Below are positions 16,045-24,379 of a stretch of 48,611 nt of DNA, one piece after another (the stretch's first letter is position 1; every line of letters begins with the position of its first letter). Position numbers and translations under genes: made by a program. A model generated the notes under the pieces. That model saw only the letters and a list, made by a program, of their open reading frames with translations, was not told where the DNA came from and made no database searches. Source of the DNA: Amarolinea aalborgensis (GTDB taxonomy: Bacteria; Chloroflexota; Anaerolineae; SSC4; Amarolineaceae). The stretch covers positions 1 through 48,611 of the forward strand of contig NZ_UETR01000022.1 of the NCBI RefSeq assembly GCF_900491745.1, given 5' to 3'.

Positions 16045-17673
16045 ATGGCACAAAACACGTTACTGCTCATCGAAGCAACCCGAATTCAGGATTACATCTT
16101 CGGCAGCAACGAATTGAAACAGATCATCGGCGCATCGGAGTTGGTGCAGCAAGCGACCCAAGATTGGGTCTTCGCAGCGTTGGCTAAGTTGCCGCTCCCT
16201 GTGAATGTCCAACTTGATGCCAAGGAACCGGATGGCTGGAAAATCACCGCTCCTCTGTTGGCGGGCAACTGGGCTGCCCAGGTGATTTACGCCGGCGGCG
16301 GGAATGCGGTGATCCTATTCGCAAACCCAGAGGAAGCCAGGAAATTCGCTCGTGAGCTGAGCTTCAAGGTGCTCCGGGATGCGCCTGGGCTGCTCATCAT
16401 CGAAACGCAGCAGCCATTCGATCCGACGAGCCAGTCGCTCAAAGACGAATTGAACAATCTCCGCAAAGCCGCGGCGCAGCGCAAGCGTACGCCGCCTCGC
16501 TCGGCGCCGCTGCTGGGACTGGGGGTCACGGCGGCCTGCGTCTACACCGGCGCCCCGGCTGTGGATCGGCGAGACCGACGCTGGATATCAAGGGAGGCGC
16601 AGTTCAAACAGGATGCCGCGAAGCCTGGCGAGACGCGTCTGCGGCGCCACTTGCGTGACATTCAATTGGCCGGCTTCGGGTTCATTTCCGATTTCGACCA
16701 ACTGGGCGAACGCGGGGAAGCCAGCTATATGGCGCTGATCCACACCGATGGAAACGGCATGGGCCAGCGCATCGAGAAGCATGGCCAGGAATTCAGCGCG
16801 CCGGCTGATAACGAGAAGTACGCCCAGGCGCAGCACGCGTTTTCCGAGAAGGTAAAAGAAGTAGCGCGTATAGCCTTGAACCGCACGGTCGGCATGCTGT
16901 TGCATCCTGCGAATCAGGAACGGGATGATAAGGGTCGGCTGAGCATTCGCGGCAAAGCGCCCATGCCACGGGATAGAGAAGACCGGACGGTCGAGCTGCT
17001 GCCCTTCCGCCCCATCGTCTTCGGCGGCGACGACGTGACTTTCGTCAGCGAGGGCCGGATCGGCTTAAGTATCGCCGCCAGGTATATCGGCGAATTCGCG
17101 GCGCAGAGCCTGGCTGACGGTAAGCCGGCAGCCGCACGCGCGGGGGTGGCCGTGGTAAAGTCGCATTACCCCTTTGCCCGGGCCTACGATCTGGCCGACG
17201 AACTGTGTGTATCGGCCAAGGGGCGTGTGAAGGAGCTCTCACGGCCAGACCTCCCGCCGACTGTCACCGCGCTCGATTGGCACTTTGCGGTCAGCGGGCT
17301 AGTGCTGCCGTTGGCTGAAATTCGGGAACGGGAGTACAGCGTGCGCGACGGCAGCCTGCTGATGCGGCCGGTGGCGCTGCACACCGCCGAAGGCGATTGG
17401 CGCTCGTGGGAAGCCTTCACCGAGACGACATTGGCTTTTCAAGAGGACAAAGAGTGGCGCGGGCAGCGCAACAAAGTCAAGGCCTTGCGCGACGCGCTAC
17501 GCGGCGGCCCGGACGCTGTGAAGCTGTTCCTACCCGGAAAGTCCTTGCCCCAGACGTTGGGGACTGCTGAGTTGGCAGACAGCGGCTGGGATATCGCCGC
17601 GAAACGCTGCGGTTACTTCGATGCGGTCGAGGCGCTGGACTTCTACGTGCGCCTGGAAGGAGAGTCGGTGTGA
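16045..17673 (+). CDS. cas10: Cas10 large subunit, type III-D, no HD domain
   Basis: A 542-residue Cas10. It begins directly with the IEATRIQDYIFGSNELKQ segment typical of HD-less Cas10. Palm 1 has IHTDGNGMG (232-240). Palm 2 has an intact GGDD (327-330) in IVFGGDDVTF, the cyclase active site that makes cyclic oligoadenylate upon target-RNA binding. With no N-terminal HD nuclease, the complex should lack that ssDNase and depend on signalling effectors. AAGGAG precedes ATG 16045. It overlaps the Cas7 gene (TGATG). Confidence 0.9.
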   Translation: MAQNTLLLIEATRIQDYIFGSNELKQIIGASELVQQATQDWVFAALAKLPLPVNVQLDAKEPDGWKITAPLLAGNWAAQVIYAGGGNAVILFANPEEARKFARELSFKVLRDAPGLLIIETQQPFDPTSQSLKDELNNLRKAAAQRKRTPPRSAPLLGLGVTAACVYTGAPAVDRRDRRWISREAQFKQDAAKPGETRLRRHLRDIQLAGFGFISDFDQLGERGEASYMALIHTDGNGMGQRIEKHGQEFSAPADNEKYAQAQHAFSEKVKEVARIALNRTVGMLLHPANQERDDKGRLSIRGKAPMPRDREDRTVELLPFRPIVFGGDDVTFVSEGRIGLSIAARYIGEFAAQSLADGKPAAARAGVAVVKSHYPFARAYDLADELCVSAKGRVKELSRPDLPPTVTALDWHFAVSGLVLPLAEIREREYSVRDGSLLMRPVALHTAEGDWRSWEAFTETTLAFQEDKEWRGQRNKVKALRDALRGGPDAVKLFLPGKSLPQTLGTAELADSGWDIAAKRCGYFDAVEALDFYVRLEGESV

Positions 17674-18344
17674 TGGAATCATATCGCTTGCGGCTTAACT
17701 TGTTGAGCGATGCCACCTTCGGCCGGGGCGATGGCGTCGCTGGCGTCGTGGATGCCGAAGTGCAGCACGATCCCACAGGATTGCCTTACCTGGCCGGCCG
17801 GACATTGAAGGGTCTGCTCGGCGCAGAGTGTGCTGACATCGTCTTCGCCGTGCAGCAGGCCAAACCCGATCAAGACGCACGTTGGGCTGCCGCCGCCGAA
17901 CGGTTATTTGGCAGGCGCGGCGGCGCGTTGGCAGGCGAAGCCAATCTGCGGGTGGGATCAGCGCAATTGCCGGCAGATCTGCGCCGCCGCATCGCGCAGG
18001 ATATCGGTGATGGGCAGATCACGCGCGCCGAGGTGTTGGAAAGTATCACAGCGCTGCGCCGGCAGACTGCGATGGATGTCGTGACGGGCGCGCCGCTGGA
18101 GAATACGCTGCGCGCCATGCGGGTTATCCTGCGCGGAATACCGTTCGAGGCTGAGTTGAGCTTTCAACAGCCGCCGAGCGACGACGAGCGCGCCCTGCTA
18201 GCAGCCTGCGTGAAGGCGCTGCGTCGAGCAGGCACAGGCCGCAACCGCGGCCGTGGTAAGCTCAAGGCTGAGCTGCTCGACGCGCATAAGAACTTGGTGA
18301 CTGAGGCGCTGTTTGCGTCCTTCCGAAAGGCGGTGGCGGTATGA
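17673..18344 (+). CDS. Cas7/Csm3-like RAMP backbone subunit
   Basis: A 223-residue group 7 RAMP. The N-terminal part, ATFGRGDGVAGVVDAEVQHD then GLPYLAGRTLKGLL, aligns with the Csm3 segment that carries the catalytic Asp (here in GVVDAEV), so target-RNA cleavage should be intact. A glycine-rich loop, GTGRNRGRG, lies near the C-terminus. The start is ATG 17673 inside the cas10 stop region, with AAGGAGAG upstream; a GTG at 17670 is less likely. It overlaps csx10 by 4 bases (ATGA). Confidence 0.85.
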   Translation: MESYRLRLNLLSDATFGRGDGVAGVVDAEVQHDPTGLPYLAGRTLKGLLGAECADIVFAVQQAKPDQDARWAAAAERLFGRRGGALAGEANLRVGSAQLPADLRRRIAQDIGDGQITRAEVLESITALRRQTAMDVVTGAPLENTLRAMRVILRGIPFEAELSFQQPPSDDERALLAACVKALRRAGTGRNRGRGKLKAELLDAHKNLVTEALFASFRKAVAV

Positions 18345-19885
18345 AAGCGATCACCTATCGCCTCCGGCTCATCGAGCCGGTACTGGTCACACAGGTGCAG
18401 CGCGGCGAGGAAAACAGCGCCATCGGCCTGCCGTTTGTGCCAGGCAGCGCGCTGCGCGGGGTCTTCATTGACCGCTACCGGCGTCTGCATCCAACCGTTG
18501 ACATCGCCGCCGATGCGGAAGCGCGACGGCTCTTCTTCACCGGGGCAGGCTGTTTCTTGCACGCCTATCCCTGGCTCAACAACACCAGACTCGTTCCCAC
18601 TCCGCTATCCTGGCAGACCGAGAAAGACAACGCAGGAGCAGACGCGCCAGAAATCCTCGATTTCGCCGTAGATGATACAAAACAGTTGAAACTGCCCAAG
18701 CCTATCAAGGCCGCCTTTTGCACGCTGGATGACGCGCCGACCCTCTACACACCCTCTATCATCAGCAGCGTGCATATCGGCCTGGAAGAAGTGAACGTGC
18801 GCGGGAGAGGCAACGCCGTCTATCGTTACGACGCGCTGGCGGCCGGTGAAGTGCTGTCCGGCGCCGTGCTGGTCCAAAACGATGCTGACACCGCCACCCT
18901 GGAAAAGCTTATCACGCCGGGGGAAGTGACGTTGGGCGGCGCGCACCTGGCAGGTTATGGCCGCGCTATGATCGAAGACGTGCAGATTAGGCGGCGTTGG
19001 GAGGAGGTCGAGACGGAGGACGAAGGAACCAACAATGCCGTGATCATCACGCTGCTTAGCGACACACTGGTGCGCGGCGCCAGTGGTCAAATCAACGGCG
19101 ACCTGACGGCCGCGTTGGAGACGGCCCTTAAGCTGGCGCATGGCACACTGCACCTGAAGCGCTCATACCAACGGCTCCAGCCGGTAGGCGGCTACAACCG
19201 GAAGTGGTCGCTGCCGCTGCCGCAAGGCTGGGCGATTCAGGCCGGCAGCGTGTTTGTCTACAATGCCGCCGACCTAGACCTGTCCAGCCTCCAGGCATTG
19301 ACGTACCATGGCATCGGCGAACGCCGGGCCGAAGGATTTGGTCGCTTTGTGGTCAACGCGCAGCGCGCGGCGGTTCTGCAAGGCCGGAAAACAAAACGAG
19401 CTGCGCCGGCGGCAGAGGAACTCTCGGAGAGCAGCAAAACGCTGGCCCGACAGATGGCGAACCGGCGGCTTGAACTGCTGCTCGAACGCGAGCTGGCGGC
19501 CTTGGTTAACAGAATGGAGTTCAGCATCAGGCCCACCAATGCGCAATTATCACGCGTCCGCCGGGCCGCTCAGCAGGCGCAATACCAGAAGAGCCTGGCG
19601 CCGCTTACAGCATTGCTTGACGACCTCAAAACTGCTCAGAAACACGACTTTGAGCGAGCCAGGCTGCGTTCATACAACAACATCAACCTGCTGCAATGGA
19701 TACGCGAGCGGGCCACCGAAGGCGATGTAGATGTGCAGTTAATCCACGGCGCCCCCCTGCCGATGGTCGCCGGCGAACACGCGGAGCTCACCGCTGAACA
19801 GCGGGTGATCTACACAGCGCGGCTGATTGATGGCGTCATGCGCAAGGCGACGAAGGAGAATCAGCGCCGGGAGGAGGGCCGATGA
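18341..19885 (+). CDS. csx10: Csx10 (Cas5-group RAMP) with helical C-terminal extension
   Basis: A 514-residue protein. PFVPGSALRGVF near residue 31 is a RAMP start. GGYNRKWSLPLPQGW (about 282-296), GSVFVYNAADL and GIGERRAEGFGRFVVN identify Csx10, the III-D group 5 subunit that caps the crRNA 5' handle. Residues about 365-514 are a separate alpha-helical, charged extension (ARQMANRRLELLLEREL and onward) with the size and character of Cas11/small-subunit helices. No free Cas11 gene exists in this operon. It overlaps both neighbours by ATGA. Confidence 0.85.
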   Translation: MKAITYRLRLIEPVLVTQVQRGEENSAIGLPFVPGSALRGVFIDRYRRLHPTVDIAADAEARRLFFTGAGCFLHAYPWLNNTRLVPTPLSWQTEKDNAGADAPEILDFAVDDTKQLKLPKPIKAAFCTLDDAPTLYTPSIISSVHIGLEEVNVRGRGNAVYRYDALAAGEVLSGAVLVQNDADTATLEKLITPGEVTLGGAHLAGYGRAMIEDVQIRRRWEEVETEDEGTNNAVIITLLSDTLVRGASGQINGDLTAALETALKLAHGTLHLKRSYQRLQPVGGYNRKWSLPLPQGWAIQAGSVFVYNAADLDLSSLQALTYHGIGERRAEGFGRFVVNAQRAAVLQGRKTKRAAPAAEELSESSKTLARQMANRRLELLLERELAALVNRMEFSIRPTNAQLSRVRRAAQQAQYQKSLAPLTALLDDLKTAQKHDFERARLRSYNNINLLQWIRERATEGDVDVQLIHGAPLPMVAGEHAELTAEQRVIYTARLIDGVMRKATKENQRREEGR

Positions 19886-21372
19886 ACGAGCGAATTGGAC
19901 GTAATGTCAGCGAACGGGTGGTGATTTCGGGCCTGTTGGTCCTGGAGACGCCAGCCCATTTCGGCAACGGCGACCCGGCGACACTGACCGATATGACCCT
20001 GGCGCGTGATCCGCTCGACCGCAGCCTGGCGCTGCTGACGGGCGCATCGGTCGCCGGCGCACTGCGAGCTTACCTGCGTGAATATGCCGGCGGCTACGGC
20101 GCAGATGGGGATGATCTCAGCGAGCAACTGTTTGGCAAGATCGAAGGGAATTTCAGCCATCAGAGCTGGCTCATGGTGGACGATGCCCTCAGCTGTCCAG
20201 TTGATAGCCAGCTTGCGACGCCTGGAGGCTACGCTCCCGTCAGTGTCGAATTGCGTGATGGCGTCTCCATTCATGCAGCCACGCGCACCGCGGAGGATGG
20301 CAAGAAATACGATGTTGAGCTGCTGCAGGCCGGCACAACTTTCAGGCTGGGCTTCGAGCTGCTGCTGACGAAGAACAATGCAAATCTACTGGCCGCATTG
20401 GCTATCGCGCTGCGCGGGCTACAGGCGGGCGAGATCGGCCTGGGGCAGCGCAAGCGTCGCGGGTTCGGCCAGTGCCGGGTCACGCAGTGGCATGTGCGCC
20501 GCTACAACCTGGGGACGCCGCAGGGCTTGATCGGCTGGCTGGATGATGATCTTGCCGTGGGAAAGCCGGGCAAAGACATCATGGCGCTGCTTGACTTGAA
20601 AGGCAAAACGTTACCCACGGAAGATCGGCGCGCTACCTTCACGATAGATGCCACCTTTGCTGTGCCCGGCTCGCTCCTGATCCGTTCGGGCGCAGGTGCG
20701 CCGGGCGAGCCGGATATGGTGCACCTGCGCTCGCGGCGCGGGGAGGCCGAGGCGCCGATCTTGTCGGGCACGAGTCTGGCCGGCGCAATTCGCGGGCGCG
20801 CCCTGCGGATTGCTAACACCATCTGGCCACAAGATGCGGACCAGGCCAGCTACCTGATTGATGAGACATTTGGCCGCCGGATCGAAAAGCATACGGACGC
20901 GCCGTCTGGCAGCCGGTTGATCGTGCGCGAAAGTGAGCTGGAGGGCACGCGCGCGCTGGTGCAGAACCGCGTCAAGTTGGATCGCTTCACCGGCGGCTCC
21001 TATCCGCAGGCGCTTTTCAGCCAGGAGCCAGCCATCGGTGGCGCGGACGCCACCGTCAACATTGTGCTGACGCTGCGCCAGCGCGTCACCGATCCGGAAC
21101 CCTTACGCAAAGCGCAGATCGGCTTGCTGTTGCTGATCCTGAAGGACTTGTGGACCGGCGACCTGCCTGTTGGCGGCGAAAGTAGCGTCGGTCGCGGCCG
21201 GTTGGCTGGCCGCAACGCCAAGTTGATTCTACAGCAAGGGAAGGACGAGACCACCTGGCAACTGGAGCAGACCAAGACTGGGTTGAATGCCACGCCAATC
21301 GAATTAGAAGATTACGTCAAAGCGCTGTGGGCTTATCAGATGCCTAAGAAACAGCGCAAGGAGGCGAAATGA
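19882..21372 (+). CDS. Tandem Cas7-like RAMP (two-domain) protein
   Basis: A 496-residue protein with two RAMP domains. In the first, HFGNGDPATLTDMTLARD and LTGASVAGALRAYL carry a candidate catalytic Asp. In the second (about 250-450), GAPGEPDMVHLRSRRGEAE and PILSGTSLAGAIRGRA repeat the pattern. Glycine-rich loops (GLGQRKRRGFGQ; GGESSVGRGR) end each domain. This corresponds to the Cas7-2x subunit described for III-D2 complexes, which occupies two backbone positions and can cut RNA at two sites. GGGAGGAGG precedes ATG 19882. Confidence 0.8.
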   Translation: MNERIGRNVSERVVISGLLVLETPAHFGNGDPATLTDMTLARDPLDRSLALLTGASVAGALRAYLREYAGGYGADGDDLSEQLFGKIEGNFSHQSWLMVDDALSCPVDSQLATPGGYAPVSVELRDGVSIHAATRTAEDGKKYDVELLQAGTTFRLGFELLLTKNNANLLAALAIALRGLQAGEIGLGQRKRRGFGQCRVTQWHVRRYNLGTPQGLIGWLDDDLAVGKPGKDIMALLDLKGKTLPTEDRRATFTIDATFAVPGSLLIRSGAGAPGEPDMVHLRSRRGEAEAPILSGTSLAGAIRGRALRIANTIWPQDADQASYLIDETFGRRIEKHTDAPSGSRLIVRESELEGTRALVQNRVKLDRFTGGSYPQALFSQEPAIGGADATVNIVLTLRQRVTDPEPLRKAQIGLLLLILKDLWTGDLPVGGESSVGRGRLAGRNAKLILQQGKDETTWQLEQTKTGLNATPIELEDYVKALWAYQMPKKQRKEAK

Positions 21373-21941
21373 GCGACGCACGCTGGACGCCTGTACAACC
21401 GGGCGCTGAATTTCTCAAGGATGCGCGGGGCTGGTTAGCAGAGCAGATGACGGAAGGGATGCCGTGGCTGCTGGTTCACGCCGATGATGGGGTGATCTGG
21501 GGCAAGCAGAACCAGGATGGCAAAGTGATCTTGTCGAGCGATGTGTTCGACTTACAGCCGCAGTATCCCGCCATCGCCGTCGAGTTGCGCAGCCTGACCA
21601 TCCAGCAGGCGCGCATGTTCGGCAAGGCCGGCGAGTTACTGGTCTGGCGGACCGAAGATGGCTTCGCGGGGCGGTTGATCGAGGACGGCGAGCAGACGCC
21701 GCCGGACGCCTATGAGGAAGAGCACTTGCTATGGGGCGTGGTCGCTGAGCCCCGACCCGAAGCCGGCTTCACGCTGCTGGCCGAGGGCGACCAGGGCCAG
21801 CAGCACGCCGTGCCCCTGGTCTTGACCAATCCCGAGCGTGCCTGTTTGCGGGTGCGCCACTACGTTCGCTATGATGACCACGGCCAGGCATATGTGGATC
21901 TGAGCCGATTGGTGGATCTGCGGAAACGGAGGGTAGCATGA
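21369..21941 (+). CDS. csx19: Csx19 (TIGR03984 family) III-D subunit
   Basis: A 190-residue protein matching TIGR03984/Csx19. The hallmarks are DDGVIWGK near residue 40, ELRSLTIQQARMFGKAGELL, VWRTEDGFAGR, LLWGVV, GFTLLAEG and the C-terminal RVRHYVRYDDHGQAYVDLSR. Csx19 is a signature small subunit of type III-D and is found in III-D2 complexes. It overlaps both flanking RAMP genes by ATGA, so it is made in step with them. Confidence 0.85.
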   Translation: MSDARWTPVQPGAEFLKDARGWLAEQMTEGMPWLLVHADDGVIWGKQNQDGKVILSSDVFDLQPQYPAIAVELRSLTIQQARMFGKAGELLVWRTEDGFAGRLIEDGEQTPPDAYEEEHLLWGVVAEPRPEAGFTLLAEGDQGQQHAVPLVLTNPERACLRVRHYVRYDDHGQAYVDLSRLVDLRKRRVA

Positions 21942-24277
21942 AGCACACGAATCCTTCTCGGCCGCGACGTGATCGCTCGGTGGCGGCCCATGCTCCGTAC
22001 AATTTCGTGCCGCTGCCCGAACGGATGGTTCCGGCACGCGAACCGCTACCGGCGCATAATGCCTATCAAAAGGACACATTGACCGGTTGGATTGATTGCG
22101 AATTGGAAACCTGCTCGCCGACTTACGTGCGCGGGATGATGACACGCAAGATGTTCGAGGAACAAGGCGAAAAAGCGCCGGATAAACTGACGGTTGAGGA
22201 GAAGGAGCTTCGGGCGCCTTTCTTCTCCGGTTCGGAGGCCATGATCGAAGGTCGCCCCGTGCCTGCTATCCCTGGCTCGTCACTGCGCGGGATGTTGCGC
22301 ATGTTGGTAGAGATTATCGGCTATGGTCGGATGCGTTGGGTGGGGAAGGCGCCGACCTTCACTTTCCGTGCTGTGGCTGCTGGAGCAGATGATCCCTTGC
22401 GCGACCCGTATCAGGATGTGCTGGGGCGCTTCGGCGTAAATGTGCGTGCAGGCTACTTGATCCAAAAAGGCTCCACCTGGTATGTACAGCCAGCCAAGTT
22501 GCCAGCGGATATGGGGTGGCCAGAGCGTGGCAGCTATCTCAAGGTCAAGGAACGCAGCATTCCGCAGGATGCCCTACCGAAACTGATTCGCCTCAACAGT
22601 CCCTCTTACCGGCCACAGTTGCATGCGGTATCGTTCGAGGCAGACGTGCAGACGGGCAAGAACGGCCGATATGTGGCCATCACCAAGATCGGCGAGCGCA
22701 AGGCCGGCCATAAGCATGTTGGTGTGCTGGTATGCTCTGGCAACATGGTCGAAACTGGAAAGCCGGGACAGGAATCACCGCGCAAGAACCACGCGCTCGT
22801 ACTCAATGTTGATCTGAAGGCGCGCACGCTCCGCATCCGCAAGCAGGCGCTTGAGGATTACCGTAAGGGATTGACGCCGTTCCAAAAAGAGGAACTGACA
22901 AACTGGGGCGGCGAAGATGGCTGCTTGAAGAACGGAGCGCCGGTCTTCTACATCGCGCAAGGGGATGAAGTCATCTACTTCGGCCATTCGCCCAATTTCC
23001 GGATCCCTGCACGTCTGTTCGGCAGCGACCGCGCTGCGTTGCCGACCGATTTCGTGCCTGAGGGGTTACGCAACGCGCCATCAACGGACCTGGCGGACGC
23101 GATCTTTGGCTGGGTGGAAGAGGCGGAGACCGGTCCAATCACCGACCGGGCGCTGAAGCTGCCGATCGGACGTGCCGGCCGGGTGACGGTCAGTGATGCC
23201 GATTTCGTCAGGGCGCTCGATGGCGTTTGGCTGAAACCGAACTCGATCAAGCCCCGCACGCTGGGTACGCCAAAACCAACGACTTTCCAACACTACCTAG
23301 TGCAAGATCGCCGGCTTGGACACGATCCCGATGATAAGCGGTCCCTGGCGCATTACGGCACGTCGCCTGAGCAGACCCAGATACGCGGTCACAAGCTCTA
23401 TTGGCACCAGGGAAACACACCGGATATTGAGGCAAGTGCAAAACCCAGCAGTAGCGGCCGCGACAAAATGCGTGACCATGAGTCGCAGGCAACGCGTATC
23501 ATTCCAGTCAAGCCGGGGGTGCGCTTCAGATTCACGATCCACTTCGAGAATCTGCGCTCTGAGGAATTGGGGGCTTTGATGTGGGCGCTCACGTTACCCG
23601 GCGAACCCGGCAAGGTGTATCGTCACAAGATCGGCATGGGTAAGCCGCTCGGCATGGGTTCGATTGCGATTGTGTCGAAGTTGCACATCACCGACCGGTC
23701 GCAGCGCTATGAGCAACTATTCTCTGACGCGGCTTGGGACGAAGCTTCAGCGCTGACAAAACCAGATGAGTATGTGAGAGCGTTCGAGAGATACCTGCTG
23801 AACGAACAACGGATCGCGCCGCAGAAGAGCCGTCTGGCAGAGGTCGAACGCATCCAGATGCTCCTGGCATTGCTCGAATGGCACGAAAGCAGCACAGAGT
23901 GGTTGAGCACCACCCGCTACATGGAGATCGAGCGCGGTGAGGGCAAGATCAATGAATACAAGGAACGTCCTGTCCTGCCCGATCCCCTGGCAATCTTGGC
24001 TGGCCAACCGGTGAGTCCGCCGGTGATTACACGTCCAACCAACCCGAGATCGCCCTCTTCTCGCCCGAGTGGTGAGCTACGCCGCGGCGTCGTCAAACGC
24101 TTCGACGAAGGACCAGGTCTCGGCATTATTACCCAGGAGGATGGCACAGAGATCGCAGTACATCACTCTGGGATCGTGGGCACAGGCCGGAAAAGCCTGC
24201 GTTCCGGTCAACGCGTGCGCTATCGCATCGGTACTGGGCTGAAAGGACCAGAGGCACGCGACGTGCAAGTCGAATAG
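21938..24277 (+). CDS. TIGR03986 RAMP protein fused to a cold-shock domain
   Basis: A 779-residue protein. It opens with the family start APYNFVPLPERMV, then a first RAMP part with AIPGSSLRGMLRMLVEI (about 108-124). A long insertion follows, and a second half carries RFTIHFENLRSEELGALMW and HKIGMGKPLGMGS. It probably corresponds to the large Cas7-with-insertion subunit. Residues 717-779 form a cold-shock/S1-like RNA-binding domain: GVVKRFDEGPGLGIIT (diverged RNP1) and EIAVHHSGI (RNP2-like), ending RVRYRIG. The linker (about 690-715) is P/S/R-rich. Start ATG 21938 follows CGGAGGG. It is the last gene of the overlapping chain. Confidence 0.8.
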   Translation: MKHTNPSRPRRDRSVAAHAPYNFVPLPERMVPAREPLPAHNAYQKDTLTGWIDCELETCSPTYVRGMMTRKMFEEQGEKAPDKLTVEEKELRAPFFSGSEAMIEGRPVPAIPGSSLRGMLRMLVEIIGYGRMRWVGKAPTFTFRAVAAGADDPLRDPYQDVLGRFGVNVRAGYLIQKGSTWYVQPAKLPADMGWPERGSYLKVKERSIPQDALPKLIRLNSPSYRPQLHAVSFEADVQTGKNGRYVAITKIGERKAGHKHVGVLVCSGNMVETGKPGQESPRKNHALVLNVDLKARTLRIRKQALEDYRKGLTPFQKEELTNWGGEDGCLKNGAPVFYIAQGDEVIYFGHSPNFRIPARLFGSDRAALPTDFVPEGLRNAPSTDLADAIFGWVEEAETGPITDRALKLPIGRAGRVTVSDADFVRALDGVWLKPNSIKPRTLGTPKPTTFQHYLVQDRRLGHDPDDKRSLAHYGTSPEQTQIRGHKLYWHQGNTPDIEASAKPSSSGRDKMRDHESQATRIIPVKPGVRFRFTIHFENLRSEELGALMWALTLPGEPGKVYRHKIGMGKPLGMGSIAIVSKLHITDRSQRYEQLFSDAAWDEASALTKPDEYVRAFERYLLNEQRIAPQKSRLAEVERIQMLLALLEWHESSTEWLSTTRYMEIERGEGKINEYKERPVLPDPLAILAGQPVSPPVITRPTNPRSPSSRPSGELRRGVVKRFDEGPGLGIITQEDGTEIAVHHSGIVGTGRKSLRSGQRVRYRIGTGLKGPEARDVQVE

Positions 24278-24279
24278 AG

Positions 24280-24328
24280 TGTCGCGTCACACCTGAGAGA
24301 CCGAAGCCTTCGCAGGTGCGACGCGACA
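24280..24328 (+). repeat. Long hairpin after the interference operon
   Basis: TGTCGCGTC-A-CACCTG (24280-24295) mirrors CAGGTG-C-GACGCGACA (24313-24328), with a small CGAA/TTCG stem inside the loop. There is no T-tract. It may attenuate transcription or stabilise the cas mRNA 3' end before the ATPase gene. Confidence 0.6.
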
Positions 24329-24379
24329 GTGGCCCTTGCATTGGTGGCGCCGCAGGTCAAAAACTACCGGGGAGGCTAT

